A DNA stretch of 64,000 nucleotides from Azolla caroliniana (Eukaryota; Polypodiophyta). A model generated the notes under the pieces. It searched no databases, was not told the DNA's origin, and worked only from the letters and a program-made list of their open reading frames with translations. The position numbers and the translations under genes were made by a program. Shown here piece by piece: positions 12,301-23,082 of this stretch (positions are counted from its first letter, which is position 1; every line of letters starts with the position of its first letter). The stretch covers positions 15,128,001-15,192,000 of the forward strand of contig JBHGNT010000011.1 in NCBI GenBank assembly GCA_043228905.1, read 5' to 3'.

Positions 12301-12800
12301 TGCAAGCCGGATCTCGTAAGCTGGGGTCCGATGCAACCCCTTTGATTCGGGATTCGCTGCCCCCCGGTAAGGGCGCCGCAACTGGCCTCACCTTCCGGTC
12401 CACAGTCTTGTACTTGGTGCTAACTCGGGCCGTCCGTTCCGACTCGAGCCCTCGACCGAAGTCCGCGATGACTTCGTACATTTCTTCGGAACATACCGGT
12501 ATCGTCCGGTCTTCGATAAGGTCTTCTTCGACTACCCTCCCCAGCATTCCCAAGGTGTCGTCGAAGGAGACTGCCTCCACGGCTCCGTTGATTTCTTCGT
12601 CAGGGCCGAGAACTCCGCACGCCCGAAGTCTCCCCTCCGTCTTTGTTTTCTCTCGGCCGGCGATGCCGACCATCGTACATGCTCCGCTGTCGGAGAAGCA
12701 AAATTTCCTTCCTATTGTACACGGTTTTATCGTACAGATGTGGGGTTTTCCCGGAGCATCCGGACTGTCGCGGCCCCACGCCTTGGCAGTCCTCTCTAAA
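9317..12800 (-). CDS. pol: Ty3 pol polyprotein: RT, RNase H, integrase
   Basis: Codons from the first Met (12673) give 1,118 residues, but the frame stays open upstream into the gag-protease frame. Expression by -1 frameshift near 12798-12802 is therefore likely. Order from the Met: RT with VGDLYSGYDQFQL and the catalytic FLDDI (YxDD class) near residue 341; RNase H from about residue 510 (VDTSPTGIGW) with ETDC; integrase zinc finger H-x5-GH...CESC at about 745-780. The integrase core acidic residues lie in MVDLVT (about 806), VADRGE (866) and GKVERGH (902). A C-terminal segment KFARRWFGPYVV with a GTYHLAELDG motif follows. No stop or frameshift interrupts it, so the enzyme set looks intact. 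Product names rest on motifs, not on a search. Confidence 0.93.
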
Positions 12801-14949
12801 AATCCTCTCGGTTTTCGGAACCGAGGGAGTCGCGGTTACGTTCGTGGTTCGGCCGTACCGTCAGAAACTGGACCGAATGGCGCCCGTCTTGGCTTTTGAC
12901 CCTCGCGTAGGCCGAACCATTGTCCAGCACCTTGGTCTCCATCCGCGCCGCCGTGATGTACGGCTCTCCCAGTATGACCGGATGCGAAGACGTCTCCTGC
13001 ACGAAGAAGTGCTGGTCAATCTCGACGTCGCCGATCTTGACTCGCACATTCGGACAGGCCCCGTGCAGCTCCTCGGTGGCGCGCGTTGCCGCCCTTATTT
13101 TCCACCCGTGCTTGGTGTTGATCGGCCATTTGCCCTTCTTATAGAAGTCCATGGACATCAAGTTGATCTCCGATCCGTGGTCCACCAAAGCTATCACCGG
13201 TTCCTGGACATCGCCGATCTTCACCGGGGTTTCCGTGGTCGCTCGGGCCCAGTGTAGTCTCGAATAGTGGCTTTCCGCCCACTCGTCTCCCAGCGCCATG
13301 TCGTCTAGGTGCGTCGTCCGCACTTCCACTGGTCTTTCCGGTTCTGTCTCCGTTGACAACCTCTTCCGTTTCACCAAGTCCACGATGGAGTCGTGGAACT
13401 CCTTCTTGGCGATTCCCAGCACCTCTCGTAACGACAGCTCCACCTTGCTGTCGAGGATCCGTTCCTCCAGGACCTTTCGTAAGTCCGTGGTCCTTTCTAT
13501 CTCCGTCCCCAGACGGTACCCGCCCTTCTGGGGTTTATCTTTCGTACCGGCCCCGCCGGCTTCGTCCCGTCGTGGCCCGGACCGGGTCTCGTATCGTTGT
13601 GAGGGCCCGGTCGTCCCGGGTTTCCCCACCTGCTTCTCTTCTACCAGAGCCTCGTAGTTCTGGCAAGCGGCTTCCACGAAGCCCGTCCTTTCCTCGACCG
13701 GGTCGCTCCACCCGGTCATCTCCCGAACCCGTTTCTCCGCGCGGTCCGATTCCTCCCCTTTCAGCCTTGCACCGGCAAGGCCTCCCAGCATCGTCGGCCA
13801 GAATCCGGCTTTGCTTTCCCTTCGGGCCTCGCCGCCCCCAACTCGAATGCCGGCCGACGCCGAGTAGTGGACAGTTTCCGCGTGTCGGGCCGCCGCCTCT
13901 TCCATCAACCTTTTCATACCACCTCGCCCGTCGTTTCGGCTCAGGGCCCTTCGGGTGTCGTTGGCATGCACCCGTCCTTCCCACAGGTACACCACCCTAT
14001 CCCTTAGCGCCTCCGCGAAGTCGCTGCAGTCCTTCCGAATGTGGCCGACTTCATCGCACCACATGCACCTGTTTCCTGCCGCCGGCCGTCGGTCACGAGC
14101 CGGTTCGCCACCTTCCCTTCGGGCTTGCGCGATTTGGAGGTCCTTTACCGCCCTCGTCAATTCCTCCAGCGCCGCTCCTCCGGTTGAGCCTCTGACTACG
14201 CCGGTCGAAGCCGAACCGGTTTCCAACCACTCTCGGGTCTCTTCCTTTCGCACCTGTGGCGCTGGTTCGAACTTCCTTGTTGCGACCGAGCCCGACCCGG
14301 TTACCCCGTTATCCGCCCATTCTCGCCGTTTGTCGAAACGGCCACAGACTTTCTTGACAGCCGCCCAGTCGGTAGTGAGCCCGTCTTTGGTTTCCAGCAA
14401 GAGGCCCACTTGCTCCCGATCCCGCTCGTCGACCGACTTGACAAACAGCAAGACCCGGCTCGTGTCCAGGATGGTTCGGTCGAGCGCCGAAAGGCGCGCA
14501 AAGTTTTCCTCGAACTCCCGGAGGAGTGCCGACGCGTTTCTTCCCTTCCCCGGGGACTCCACCCATTCCATGAACCTTCGCTTCGAAAGTCGGAGCGCGT
14601 CGTCCAGCCCGTATTTCTCTAGGAGCCGACCTTCGAACTCCTCCCAGGTACGGCTCTCCGCCCGCACCTCGAGCACCTCCGCATGGATGCTCGGCATTGC
14701 CACTCGGGGAAATCCGGCAAGACGCCTTTCTTCCGGAATGTCCCGCATCAGCATTTCTGCACCGTAGGACGCCAGATACTTCGTGGCATCCCTCCCATCG
14801 AACCGGCCGATCGTGCCGACGACCGCCTCGATAGCTCTGTCGAGGGCACCGGTGCCCTCGCGCGCGTTTACAATCCGATCCACGGCCGAAGCCATGGCCT
14901 CTGCAAGATCCGACCCCCTCATCTTCTGCTCTTCTGCCGCCTCTTTCAC
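12796..14949 (-). CDS. gag-pro: Ty3 gag-protease polyprotein
   Basis: 717 residues from the first ATG about 18 bp inside the 5' LTR edge. The N-terminal half is capsid-like: helical and rich in Arg/Glu, with LLEKYGLDDALRLSKRRF and ALLREFEENFARLS. A CCHC zinc knuckle CMWCDEVGHIRKDC lies near residue 295 and should bind genomic RNA. An aspartic protease domain is near residue 590, with ALVDHGSEINLMS in place of the usual D-T/S-G core, followed by a VILGEPYI motif typical of the flap-to-C-terminal region. It ends at TAG 12796-12798, where the pol frame is already open. Intact. Gag in the same frame as protease, with RT in the next frame, is one of the known Ty3 layouts. Confidence 0.9.
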   Translation of the reverse strand: MKEAAEEQKMRGSDLAEAMASAVDRIVNAREGTGALDRAIEAVVGTIGRFDGRDATKYLASYGAEMLMRDIPEERRLAGFPRVAMPSIHAEVLEVRAESRTWEEFEGRLLEKYGLDDALRLSKRRFMEWVESPGKGRNASALLREFEENFARLSALDRTILDTSRVLLFVKSVDERDREQVGLLLETKDGLTTDWAAVKKVCGRFDKRREWADNGVTGSGSVATRKFEPAPQVRKEETREWLETGSASTGVVRGSTGGAALEELTRAVKDLQIAQARREGGEPARDRRPAAGNRCMWCDEVGHIRKDCSDFAEALRDRVVYLWEGRVHANDTRRALSRNDGRGGMKRLMEEAAARHAETVHYSASAGIRVGGGEARRESKAGFWPTMLGGLAGARLKGEESDRAEKRVREMTGWSDPVEERTGFVEAACQNYEALVEEKQVGKPGTTGPSQRYETRSGPRRDEAGGAGTKDKPQKGGYRLGTEIERTTDLRKVLEERILDSKVELSLREVLGIAKKEFHDSIVDLVKRKRLSTETEPERPVEVRTTHLDDMALGDEWAESHYSRLHWARATTETPVKIGDVQEPVIALVDHGSEINLMSMDFYKKGKWPINTKHGWKIRAATRATEELHGACPNVRVKIGDVEIDQHFFVQETSSHPVILGEPYITAARMETKVLDNGSAYARVKSQDGRHSVQFLTVRPNHERNRDSLGSENREDF
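12798..12802 (-). promoter_or_regulatory. Candidate -1 ribosomal frameshift site between gag-pro and pol
   Basis: On the element strand the gag-pro frame ends GAT TTT TAG. A run of five U ends at the stop. If the P-site tRNA on UUU slips back one base it re-pairs perfectly, and translation continues TTA GAG in the pol frame. The pol frame is open on both sides of this point. The -1 frame relation is read directly from the sequence; use of the site is inferred. Confidence 0.5.
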
Positions 14950-14962
14950 GTCGGGTTCACCA
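14946..14962 (-). promoter_or_regulatory. Primer-binding site candidate
   Basis: Four bases inside the 5' LTR the element strand reads TGGTGAACCCGACGTGA. A leading TGG complements a tRNA 3' CCA, as expected for minus-strand priming. It is not the common initiator-Met site (TGGTATCAGAGC), and I could not match the tRNA from memory. Confidence 0.6.
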
Positions 14963-14966
14963 AAGA

Positions 14967-15760
14967 TGTCTAGATATTACGCAAGTGCGTGTGGAAACGA
15001 GGCGGGACCGCGGGGGTCTCGAACCAAAGAGCAAGCGAGGGAGGAGAAAGAGGGAGAACCTGCTACGCAGGACCGGGGATACACAGGGACACGGCCCTTC
15101 AGCACAGAGAACGCGAACAGACACCGACACAGACAGATGCGAATGACTAAATATGTATATTAAGAAAAATGGCTAGCACGACTACAACCCCCGATGGGGC
15201 ACGGGTTGGTTACAACCGAACAGGCCGGCGAACAGATGCCGATGCCTGTTCGCTTCGACGCACAAAGGGGGGGTAGCAGGTCGGAGGTGCTGCCGGAAGC
15301 ACTCGGGCGTTCCTCAAAACAGCGCGAGCCTCCTCGGAACCCTGCACAGAAAGCTATGGAGCTCAAGAAGGAAGGAAACAGAGAGAGAAGCGTCCAGAAA
15401 CGGTCCGACAGCACTTCGTCCTCTCTGCGCGAGATGCCTGCAACAACTCTTTCCTGCTCTTATATAGGCCGACGAGCAGGCCGTCATGTCAGCTTTATTC
15501 CCTGTCCCTTTTGAACAGGGATCCGCTCCGTTCTTCACGCATCCGCGTAGTTACGCCGCCGACTCGTGCCGTCCCTTAGCTCGCGCGCACGACCGAAAAG
15601 ACTGTTCGCGCGGTCTTTGTCTCCACTCGTGTTAGGGCCCGTTCCTGCCGATTATCCTCCTAACTCGCCTCTATGTTCGACTTGGAGCGTGCGCGCGTGA
15701 GGAACCGGTTCCCACGCCTTGGTCTGCCGATTCCGCTTATGGACGGTTTTCTTCACGACA
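14967..15760 (-). repeat. 5' LTR of the GC-rich Ty3 element, with promoter
   Basis: Direct copy of the LTR at 8452-9245. On the element strand CCTATATAAGAGCAGG (about 15456-15472) is a good TATA box that would drive the genomic RNA. Confidence 0.95.
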
Positions 15761-16350
15761 CCGTGTCCAACCAAATACTATATACAAATTCAGTTGGCGA
15801 GGCTCTAACTTGATGAAAAGCGAGAGAGCATAGAGCCTTCTAGATGTAATATGTAGTAGTACTACTCAATATATCCCATAATGGTTGCACCTTCTTCCTT
15901 CTTCCTAAAAACTACATTGACACTAATGGAAGTACACGAACACTCCCAAAGTTAGAGTGAAAACCATGGTCCATAGATTCAACGTTGTAATGGAAAATAG
16001 AGCAGACAAGTGACATCCAAACCACCATGCCCCATGTGAATAACAATGGGGGAAAGTAGTTAGCAAATATTCTAAGGAGGCATTGACATACTAATTGAGA
16101 CTCAATGTAGTCTTATAGACAATCTTTCTGAGTTTCATCTTGTAAATAACATCGAGCACAACTAGAGGATACACCCATTGTATGCAACCATGTGCCAATA
16201 GGCAAGGCTCGATGCACAAATAACCATTGTACATGAAGCATTTGTCGTGGTTGTTTTATTGCCCATAGGTTAACCTATAACTTAGCAAGAAACTTTAGAG
16301 TAATACCCTGTTGACTCTAGTATTGAAATGTAGTTGGTACACATCCCATC

Positions 16351-16800
16351 TGTTATGAGTAGGACCATATAATATATCGTGGTAAGTTGTATTGTAGTGT
16401 TTTACACACGAGAATAACTTGTGAGGGTTAACCGAGAGTGTAAAGAAGGGAGGGTTACTTTTAATCCTAGGAATTGAGACAACCTATTAAGACAAAGTGT
16501 GAGCTTGCTTGGGGGCATTAGGTCGGGCTATAAATATGAGGCCAAGCTACCCTCATTTGACACATTATTGACTGTGTCGAGACTTTGATATTGTGGTGGT
16601 CAACTCTTGTAGTGAGCGTGCTAGTACCACGTACAACTCGATTCATGATTGTGGTATGGGACACCGATCGAGGCTCGAGTCCATCTCGATCCCTTCGCTC
16701 AGGGTGGTCGGGTGGATCGGCACCCTTCTTTCTCTCTCTTCTCTATTTTCCTATCTATTATTTCCTTGTCATATGCTTACATTAGGATTAAACTCTAACA
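16351..16800 (+). mobile_element. Solo LTR, 450 bp
   Basis: Begins TGTTATGAG and ends ACTCTAACA, so the termini are TGTT...AACA. Perfect 5-bp target duplication CCATC at 16346-16350 and 16801-16805. A TATA box GCTATAAATATGAGG (16527-16541) lies in the plus orientation near the middle. There is no internal coding sequence or second LTR nearby, so this is the product of LTR-LTR recombination. Short ORFs inside it are not genes. Confidence 0.85.
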
Positions 16801-17411
16801 CCATCTATCCAACAACAAATGTCTTCCCAACTATAAAGCATATTGGAAAATTTTTAAGTTACCAGTAAATGGATATGTCCACTGATAATCAATTGGGTCC
16901 TATGCTAATCTGAACAAAGGTTTTTTCACTAACATCCACAACTTCCAACGCCGCCTTATGTCCTCTACCGATGGGTTAGTGTACCATTTGTTATGAGCAT
17001 CTCCTATTATCCTTAGGTTGTGTTCCATAATTCATTACCATTTCCTGCAACTGAGACAATTGATTTGCGTTATTCACATAAAAAAGACGAAAGTTCTTAT
17101 CCTCTAAAGACCCCTTTACAATCAAGAGTACTTCCAATATTGAAAAAACACCTATCCATCTATGGTAGGTGCTAGTGGTTGATATGGTGACTCTACTCAT
17201 AACTTTTTGAATTTGATGATACATTAGTTGTCATCCATGCATCCTATGTGGTGCTTGTTTTTGTTCCTCCGAGGAGCACGATAAAAATACCTACCAAGGC
17301 TTGATTAAGTTAGAAGGACCTTAATATGCCAATTTTCCAGATGTCAACCACTATCTAGAACCCAATACTAAACCATATGATGTTATAAACAATGGGTTCC
17401 ATACTACCCTT

Positions 17412-18096
17412 TGTTAGATATGGAGTCGGCCACAACTGAACTTCCAGCACAAAAGAGAGGGAAAATAGAAAAATGAAATGTACAGACTCAAAGACATGAG
17501 ATGTTAACGTGAAAAACCCTGAATGGGAAAAACCACGACAGTCCACAAACTCCAAACTAATCGCTATAGCATGAGGAATACATCAAGAGTCTCGAAGGTA
17601 GCAACCTTGAGCTCTTCATCGTGTACAGACGGTTACAGAGTTACTACTCTCACACTCTCTCTCTTAGCTCACGCTTAGTACACCTTGTACAACTCATTAA
17701 CTACAACAACACTATATCTCATTATTAGCCCTAAGTATATTTATACCATTGTGTGCATGTGTTCATTTGTCTTACCCTTTTAACATACCCTTTTTAGCAT
17801 GCATGTACCTAAGCCAACCCACCCATTTCACACACCCATTTTAGCACGCATGTAGCTAAGCCAACCCAAATGGGTACATTTGTATCAACTATAAATTGAG
17901 CAAGAAGTAACAAGCTAAGTAGGTTGGTTTTGATCTCTTATGTGCATTTAACAATACTTATACATTGTAGTAGGCGCATCAAAACATATTTGCAGATATG
18001 TCCTCTTCCGGATTCATCTCCGAATCTGATCTCTCGTTCGGAACCATTTGAAACCGGCTCATGGTCTTCCCATCCGGAGGGACCTGTTTCCTAACA
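17412..18096 (-). mobile_element. Solo LTR, 685 bp
   Basis: Begins TGTTAG and ends CTAACA, a perfect six-base terminal inverted repeat. Perfect 5-bp target duplication CCCTT at 17407-17411 and 18097-18101. On the minus strand GGTATAAATATAC (about 17733-17745) is a TATA-like box, so I place the LTR on minus; orientation is less certain than its ends. No internal retroelement sequence adjoins it. The family is not the same as the 450-bp solo LTR next door. Confidence 0.82.
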
Positions 18097-18132
18097 CCCT
18101 TTGTCTCGGATGCTCATCATCACTTGGGTAAG

Positions 18133-18167
18133 CACATACACATACACATACATGATACACATACATG

Positions 18168-18198
<31 letters not shown>

Positions 18199-18201
18199 TA
18201 T
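18133..18201. repeat. ACATAC microsatellite upstream of the unknown basic-protein gene
   Basis: Repeated ACATACACATACATGAT-like words. It lies about 430 bp before the start codon of the gene at 18636. Low complexity. Confidence 0.7.
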
Positions 18202-18635
18202 CTTCATGTTTTGTTCATAGATCAGTCAAGACAAAATTAAAGAAGTGTGAGTACAGAAGAGTGTTCAGAAATTCAAAAGGATGGGTGTGTATCTGCAACG
18301 GGTCAATTCTCCCTCCCCTCCCTTCCCCTCTCTGGGTCCGCAGCTATGGCGACCTCAAGCTTTCTAGTGTTTCCTCACATTGAAGATTTCTAGGGCGATT
18401 TGATGATTCCCCTGGGGTTTTTCTTAGATTAGTAGTGGTTATTTAGCGTTTCCTCATATGAATACGGCTTCCATATGTGAAGATTTAGCAGCATTTCCTC
18501 CTATTGGGTTTCCCGATATGAAGCTTTCTAGGATTTCCTCAGATGCAGATTCCTCAGGGTTTTCTCTATGAGGATTTGCTCGGATTTGCTCCTTATATGA
18601 AGATTTAGGGTTTCTTTCTTCCAGAAACCTCCAAA

Positions 18636-21600
18636 ATGCCTCCACGTCGAGCAAAGAACTTTGACAGAATGGACTGTCCTATATCTCCAAGGTGATCTCT
18701 CTTTCTCTATCTGTCTGTATCTATTTGTTTTTATTTAGTTTTCACTTCAGGACGGGAGTTGACGGTCAAATCTAGAAAAGATTGCGCATTCCATGGAAGC
18801 TTTTGTCTTTTCTCTCAAGATTTATTATTGATGATGAATAGATCAGTGTAATGCCACACCATAACGTTTTAAACAGGAAAATATACCATCATTATATGTG
18901 GTAGGTAAATTCTAGCACTCAATGAAAATATATCTGGCTTTTGTGTATGGATGGCATATGGTTGAGAAGAAAGTTGAATTCTCAACACTTGATGAGTGAG
19001 TAAACAAATATACTTACATTGGATTTTTAACATACTCATGTACTTTTAAGATAACAAATGAATACATGTTTGTATTGCATGTGTTAGTATTTACTATGAG
19101 ATTTTTGAACGTTTGTTAACAATGTGAGTGTTCAGTAAGGTTGTTTAATAAACATCATAAAAAAAGTTCTTTTTCTTGCAGTCTAACCAACCAGAAGAGC
19201 CCTGCCAATACTTCCTATATACAACCTGAGACTCCAGCCACTATGGTGAACACAAATTTAGTAGGAACCAGCGAAAGAGAGTTGAGGAAGAGACCACCTC
19301 CACCACCAGGTATGTGTCAGAGTTTTGAGTGTTTTACGTTGTTACTCTTGTAAATAGAATTGTAAATGTTAACGAAAAATCGTTAGGAAATGTTTTGAAC
19401 TAGGCTATATTTTGATTTTGGCACTCTGGCAGTTTCAGATGTTCAGCAAAACAACGGAAGAAGGACTAGCTTGAGAGCGAAAGGGAAGGCGCAGAGTAAA
19501 CCTCAAGATCATCAGGTGGCAGAATCAATATCAAAATTTGATAATGATGTAAAGGAAGAGAATCATCAACAATCAACTAAGGTTGTTAGTCTCATCCAGT
19601 ATTCAAGCAGAAGAATAGGTCAGGGGCGTCCTCCGATTGCTCCGAGTCAAGTGCCTCAGAGTCCTTCATTAGAGAAATTTAGTGGTAAACACCTTGTTTC
19701 TGCACAAATACTACCGTCAGAAGAGAATATGTTTCAGAAGCAAACACCGGGAAATAGGAACATTGTTACTTTGGTGATGGAGAATACGGAGACTCCAGTA
19801 ACAGCAGTAATGAAAAACAATCTTGCTGCTGTAAGATCATCTACACGCAATGCACGTGCTCCCATGACAGAAGTGGTGACGAATGGTTCAATCCGTCCAG
19901 TGAGATCATCTACTCGTATCAAGAAAGCTGATCTTAATGAAGAAGAAGCTTTAGTTGTGTGTGAACCAAAGAAATCAACTGTAGTGGCTTCAAAGAGGAA
20001 TTCAGGTTCAGAAAAGCTGCAACCAACTACAGCAAAAAGAGCTAAGAATGATTGCAAAGGAAGTTCTGACAAAGATGTCCTCCCCACAGAAGAAGAAGCT
20101 CTAGTTGTGAGTGAACTGAAGAAATCAACTGTAGTGGCTTCAAAGAGGAATACAGCTTCAGAAAAGCTGCAACCAACTACAGCAAAAAGAGGTAAGAAAG
20201 ATTGCAAAGGAAGTTCTGACAAAGATCCCCTCCCCACAGAAGAAGAAGCTCTAGTTGTGAGTGAACTGAAGAAATCAACTGTAGTGGCTTTAAAGAGGAA
20301 TTCAGCTTCAGAAAAGCTGCAATCAACTACAGCAAAAAGAGCTAAGAAAGATTGCAAAGGAGGTTCTGACAAAGATGTCCTCCCCACACCAATTATTCCC
20401 TCAGGTACCAAAAGAGGGAGGAGCTTGAGCACTTCGAAGTCTCTGGAAATACTCAGTGTTCAAAGTGATAATCCATCACCGAAAGATGAGGGAGTTAGTC
20501 AGCCTATTAGGAAAAGAGGTCGAAGATGCAATTCAACCAAGTCAGTTGAATCAGTCAACATTGAAGAGAACATGGACATTCAAAACCAAATCGTAATGAA
20601 GTCCATTGAAAATATTAAAGATCTCAAAGAAAGAATCGAGGAGAAGATGGAGGTTGCTGCTCAACCCAAACGAAGAAGACCTGCCAAAACTTTGACAAAG
20701 ATGACCGAAGGAACGAAGCATTTAAAAGTTACGATGGAGTCAACATCCTTGAGAGACCTACCCTTAGGAGAAAGCCCTCCTCAGTCGTTGATAGATCTCT
20801 CTAGTAATGAATGTGAACATGGAATCAATGCAAGTGATAGTAAAGACGACACACAAATTTGCACTACTTTAGATACTAAAGTCAGGTCGACAGCTCAAAA
20901 AAGAGGGGAAAAAAACGTCAACAAGAAAGCTGCATCTAGAACAAGTACCCAAACAAACAAGAAAGCAGACTCTTCTGCTAGTGTGGTTGATACTGTGACT
21001 GTGCCTTTGGCCTCATTGGGAGAAATGGAACCTTTGACACAGCCATCTGATGTGATAATTATACCTGCTGCGATGAAAAAAGTTAACAAGAAACCTTCAT
21101 CAAGATTGACCACCCGAGCTACAAGAAAAAACGCGGACTCTTCTATTAGCCTGGTGGATACCATACTTTCAACGAATCCTCTTGAAGTATCAAATACCTC
21201 AGCTGCTTTGCCCCCTACTTTGGATACGTTTCTGTTGCATACAATTGGAAATGATGAAAACTCCTCCCATCCAAATAGCGATGAGATGGCCCAATCACCT
21301 ATTGAACTATTGAAACAGAAAATACCCAAAAAAATGACAATTACTGAAGGAAGAAACACTAAGCAAAGGACCTCGTCAAAAGCTGCCCAGAAGGCACCGC
21401 CACTGCCATCTGTGGCAGAAGATCAGCTGGATGAGCTGCAGACATCACTAACCATGGATGAACTTAAGAATACTCAGAAAGCAGATGGAATACTCAATTC
21501 TAAGACACAAATATCAATAGCCATGGATGAGCTTGATAATGCTCAGAATGCAGATGAAAAATTCAATTCAAACGTGCAAACTGGAGGAAAGAAAGGTGTG

Positions 21601-21909
21601 ACAAAGAAGAGATCTCTTCAAGAAAATGTTCTAAAAACGAAGAGGTTTAAAAAGAGCACTGAGATGTCATCTGCAAGAACCCCTAATTCCACACATACAA
21701 TCACAAAGGAGAGAGCAAATGTGAAGAGCAGCGCTTCAGCTACGAAGCATAGTGGTGATTGGGATGCTAACGAAATTACCAATACAGGAGGGTGTAAATT
21801 AAGGAATGATATATTGAAGACCCGAGGACAAGGAAAAGCTCCGAGGAACAGGATGCTTGAATTTGATGCTTTACCAGTACGATTTGGGTTGGGAATAAGT
21901 GGATTGTAG
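18636..21909 (+). CDS. Basic repeat-containing protein of unknown function (three exons)
   Basis: I join exons 18636-18691, 19182-19309 and 19433-21909. Each boundary has GT and AG with a consistent phase, giving 886 residues. The N-terminus reads MPPRRAKNFDRMDCPISPR, and exon 2 ends in RKRPPPPP. The protein is Lys/Ser/Thr-rich with many KR-type clusters (KRGRRC, PKRRRPAK), suggesting a nuclear, perhaps chromatin-bound protein; that is inference. Three perfect-length repeats of 50 residues (EEALVVSELKKSTVVASKRN...) fill the middle. It ends with a short non-basic tail, FDALPVRFGLGISGL, that may be a conserved motif. No enzyme domain is visible and I do not recognise the family. The acceptor at 19433 and the start are predictions. 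Confidence 0.75.
19939..20388 (+). repeat. Three in-frame 150-bp tandem repeats
   Basis: Units 19939-20088, 20089-20238 and 20239-20388, each exactly 150 bp (50 codons), with few differences. They begin GAAGAAGAAGCT and end in CTCCCCACA. They lie inside the basic-protein gene and should vary in copy number between alleles. Confidence 0.92.
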
Positions 21910-23080
21910 GTGAGAGTCGTTTGGATCTGAAAGAATCAGAAATGGAAATGAAGAGCATCGAGGTCCTACAGGAAGCAAGAAATAATAATCAGCAGTAATT
22001 TACTCATTCGAACAATAAATAAATGCCATGAAGTGCATGCATATTGGGAATTTCATGAAATCAAGAGGCGTTTTAAAGAGCTTTGGGAATGTCATGAAAT
22101 CAATCAACCAGCTTGTTTTTTTGTATGGAATTGCTAGTAACACTTTGGGCAGTTGGAAAGAGTAGCAGAGCTATACACTATTGATTTTATTGATGCATTG
22201 ATTTTACTAATGTAAAAGAAAGACCTTATATATCTCGTACTCCGTCAAAATGTCTTTGTTTTACTATGTATTATTCAATGTGTACAAGTTACCGTAGTAT
22301 ATATACACAGAGGGATTCTGATTTTAACGTAGCTATATATATTTAGAGAGAGAGACATTATTAACCTTCCAAGCCAGATATTAGCCTTTGGGAACCTGAA
22401 TGGAATTTGTGTCGGTGTGGGCCTCAATGTTCAAGAGTGTGCAAATTGGGGCTCACAGAGATGTGTGTAAGATAGATTAACGTTGAAAATGTGGAGAGAT
22501 GCCATGGGAGATGAGACCATTGCTGAGGTTGGTTTATCATCTCAGGCACATGTTTCATGTTCTTTACTGATATGAAAATGGAAGGGAATCAATGGAAAGT
22601 AGATGCTAGTGTTTGATCTTTTTTTTGCAAAGATTACAGCAAAGATTATCAAAGCATGCAAAGCTAGAATTCCTTTTCAAATTGCATTCTAGTGCAACCT
22701 AAATAATTAGGTCCATGAACTCCAATTCTCATGTAGCCAAAGTTGATCAATTAGAGTTAATTAGGTTCATGAACTCCAATTATTGCATAATGTGGTTCGA
22801 GCAATTGGATTTATAATGTCATTAAAACTCTGGTGTATCTATGTCCACTTCAATAATTCCCATAGAGAATTGAATGAATCATTGGTACAACAAGAAAAGG
22901 AAACATGAACTCAGGAATGCTATGTAGTTAGAGCTTTTTGGACATGAATCATTTAAGGGAGTCAAAAAGTTTGAAAAACACAGATCAATTAACCAGACCA
23001 ACCATCCAAAACATATTAAGATTATTCATATCTGTATATAGAATCAGATCACATGCCATCATAGTGTTTCAGAAGTGAGC
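21910..23080. other. Intergenic DNA, no gene seen
   Basis: AT-rich sequence downstream of the basic-protein gene; the first few hundred bases are probably its 3' UTR. A GATCAATTAGAGTTAATTAG-like phrase is partly repeated around 22700-22780. Nothing else supportable. Confidence 0.5.
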
Positions 23081-23082
23081 AT

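Larger units (their letters stand above)
8452..15760 (-). mobile_element. Complete Ty3-type LTR retrotransposon, young and GC-rich
   Basis: Two 794-bp LTRs (8452-9245 and 14967-15760) bound a 5.7-kb interior. By eye the LTRs differ at about four positions, all transitions, so insertion was recent. LTR ends are TG...CA. The target repeat is CCGT (8448-8451 and 15761-15764), extended to ACCGT if the last LTR base is shared. On the element strand the order is 5' LTR, primer-binding site, gag-protease (14949-12796), pol with RT, RNase H and integrase (to 9317), purine tract, 3' LTR. Both frames are open. The element is strongly GC-rich against AT-rich flanks. Its pol motifs (PFLDDIPIKG; RKFARRWFGPYVV) remind me of fungal Ty3 proteins, which is inference. 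Confidence 0.95.

Noticed and set aside
13353-14195. 280-residue Pro/Ser/Arg-rich plus-strand ORF
   Set aside because: Antisense shadow of the gag-protease frame, with composition typical of a GC-rich complement strand.
19734-20432. 232-residue minus-strand ORF over the basic-protein repeats
   Set aside because: Antisense to a convincing spliced gene and created by the same 150-bp repeats.
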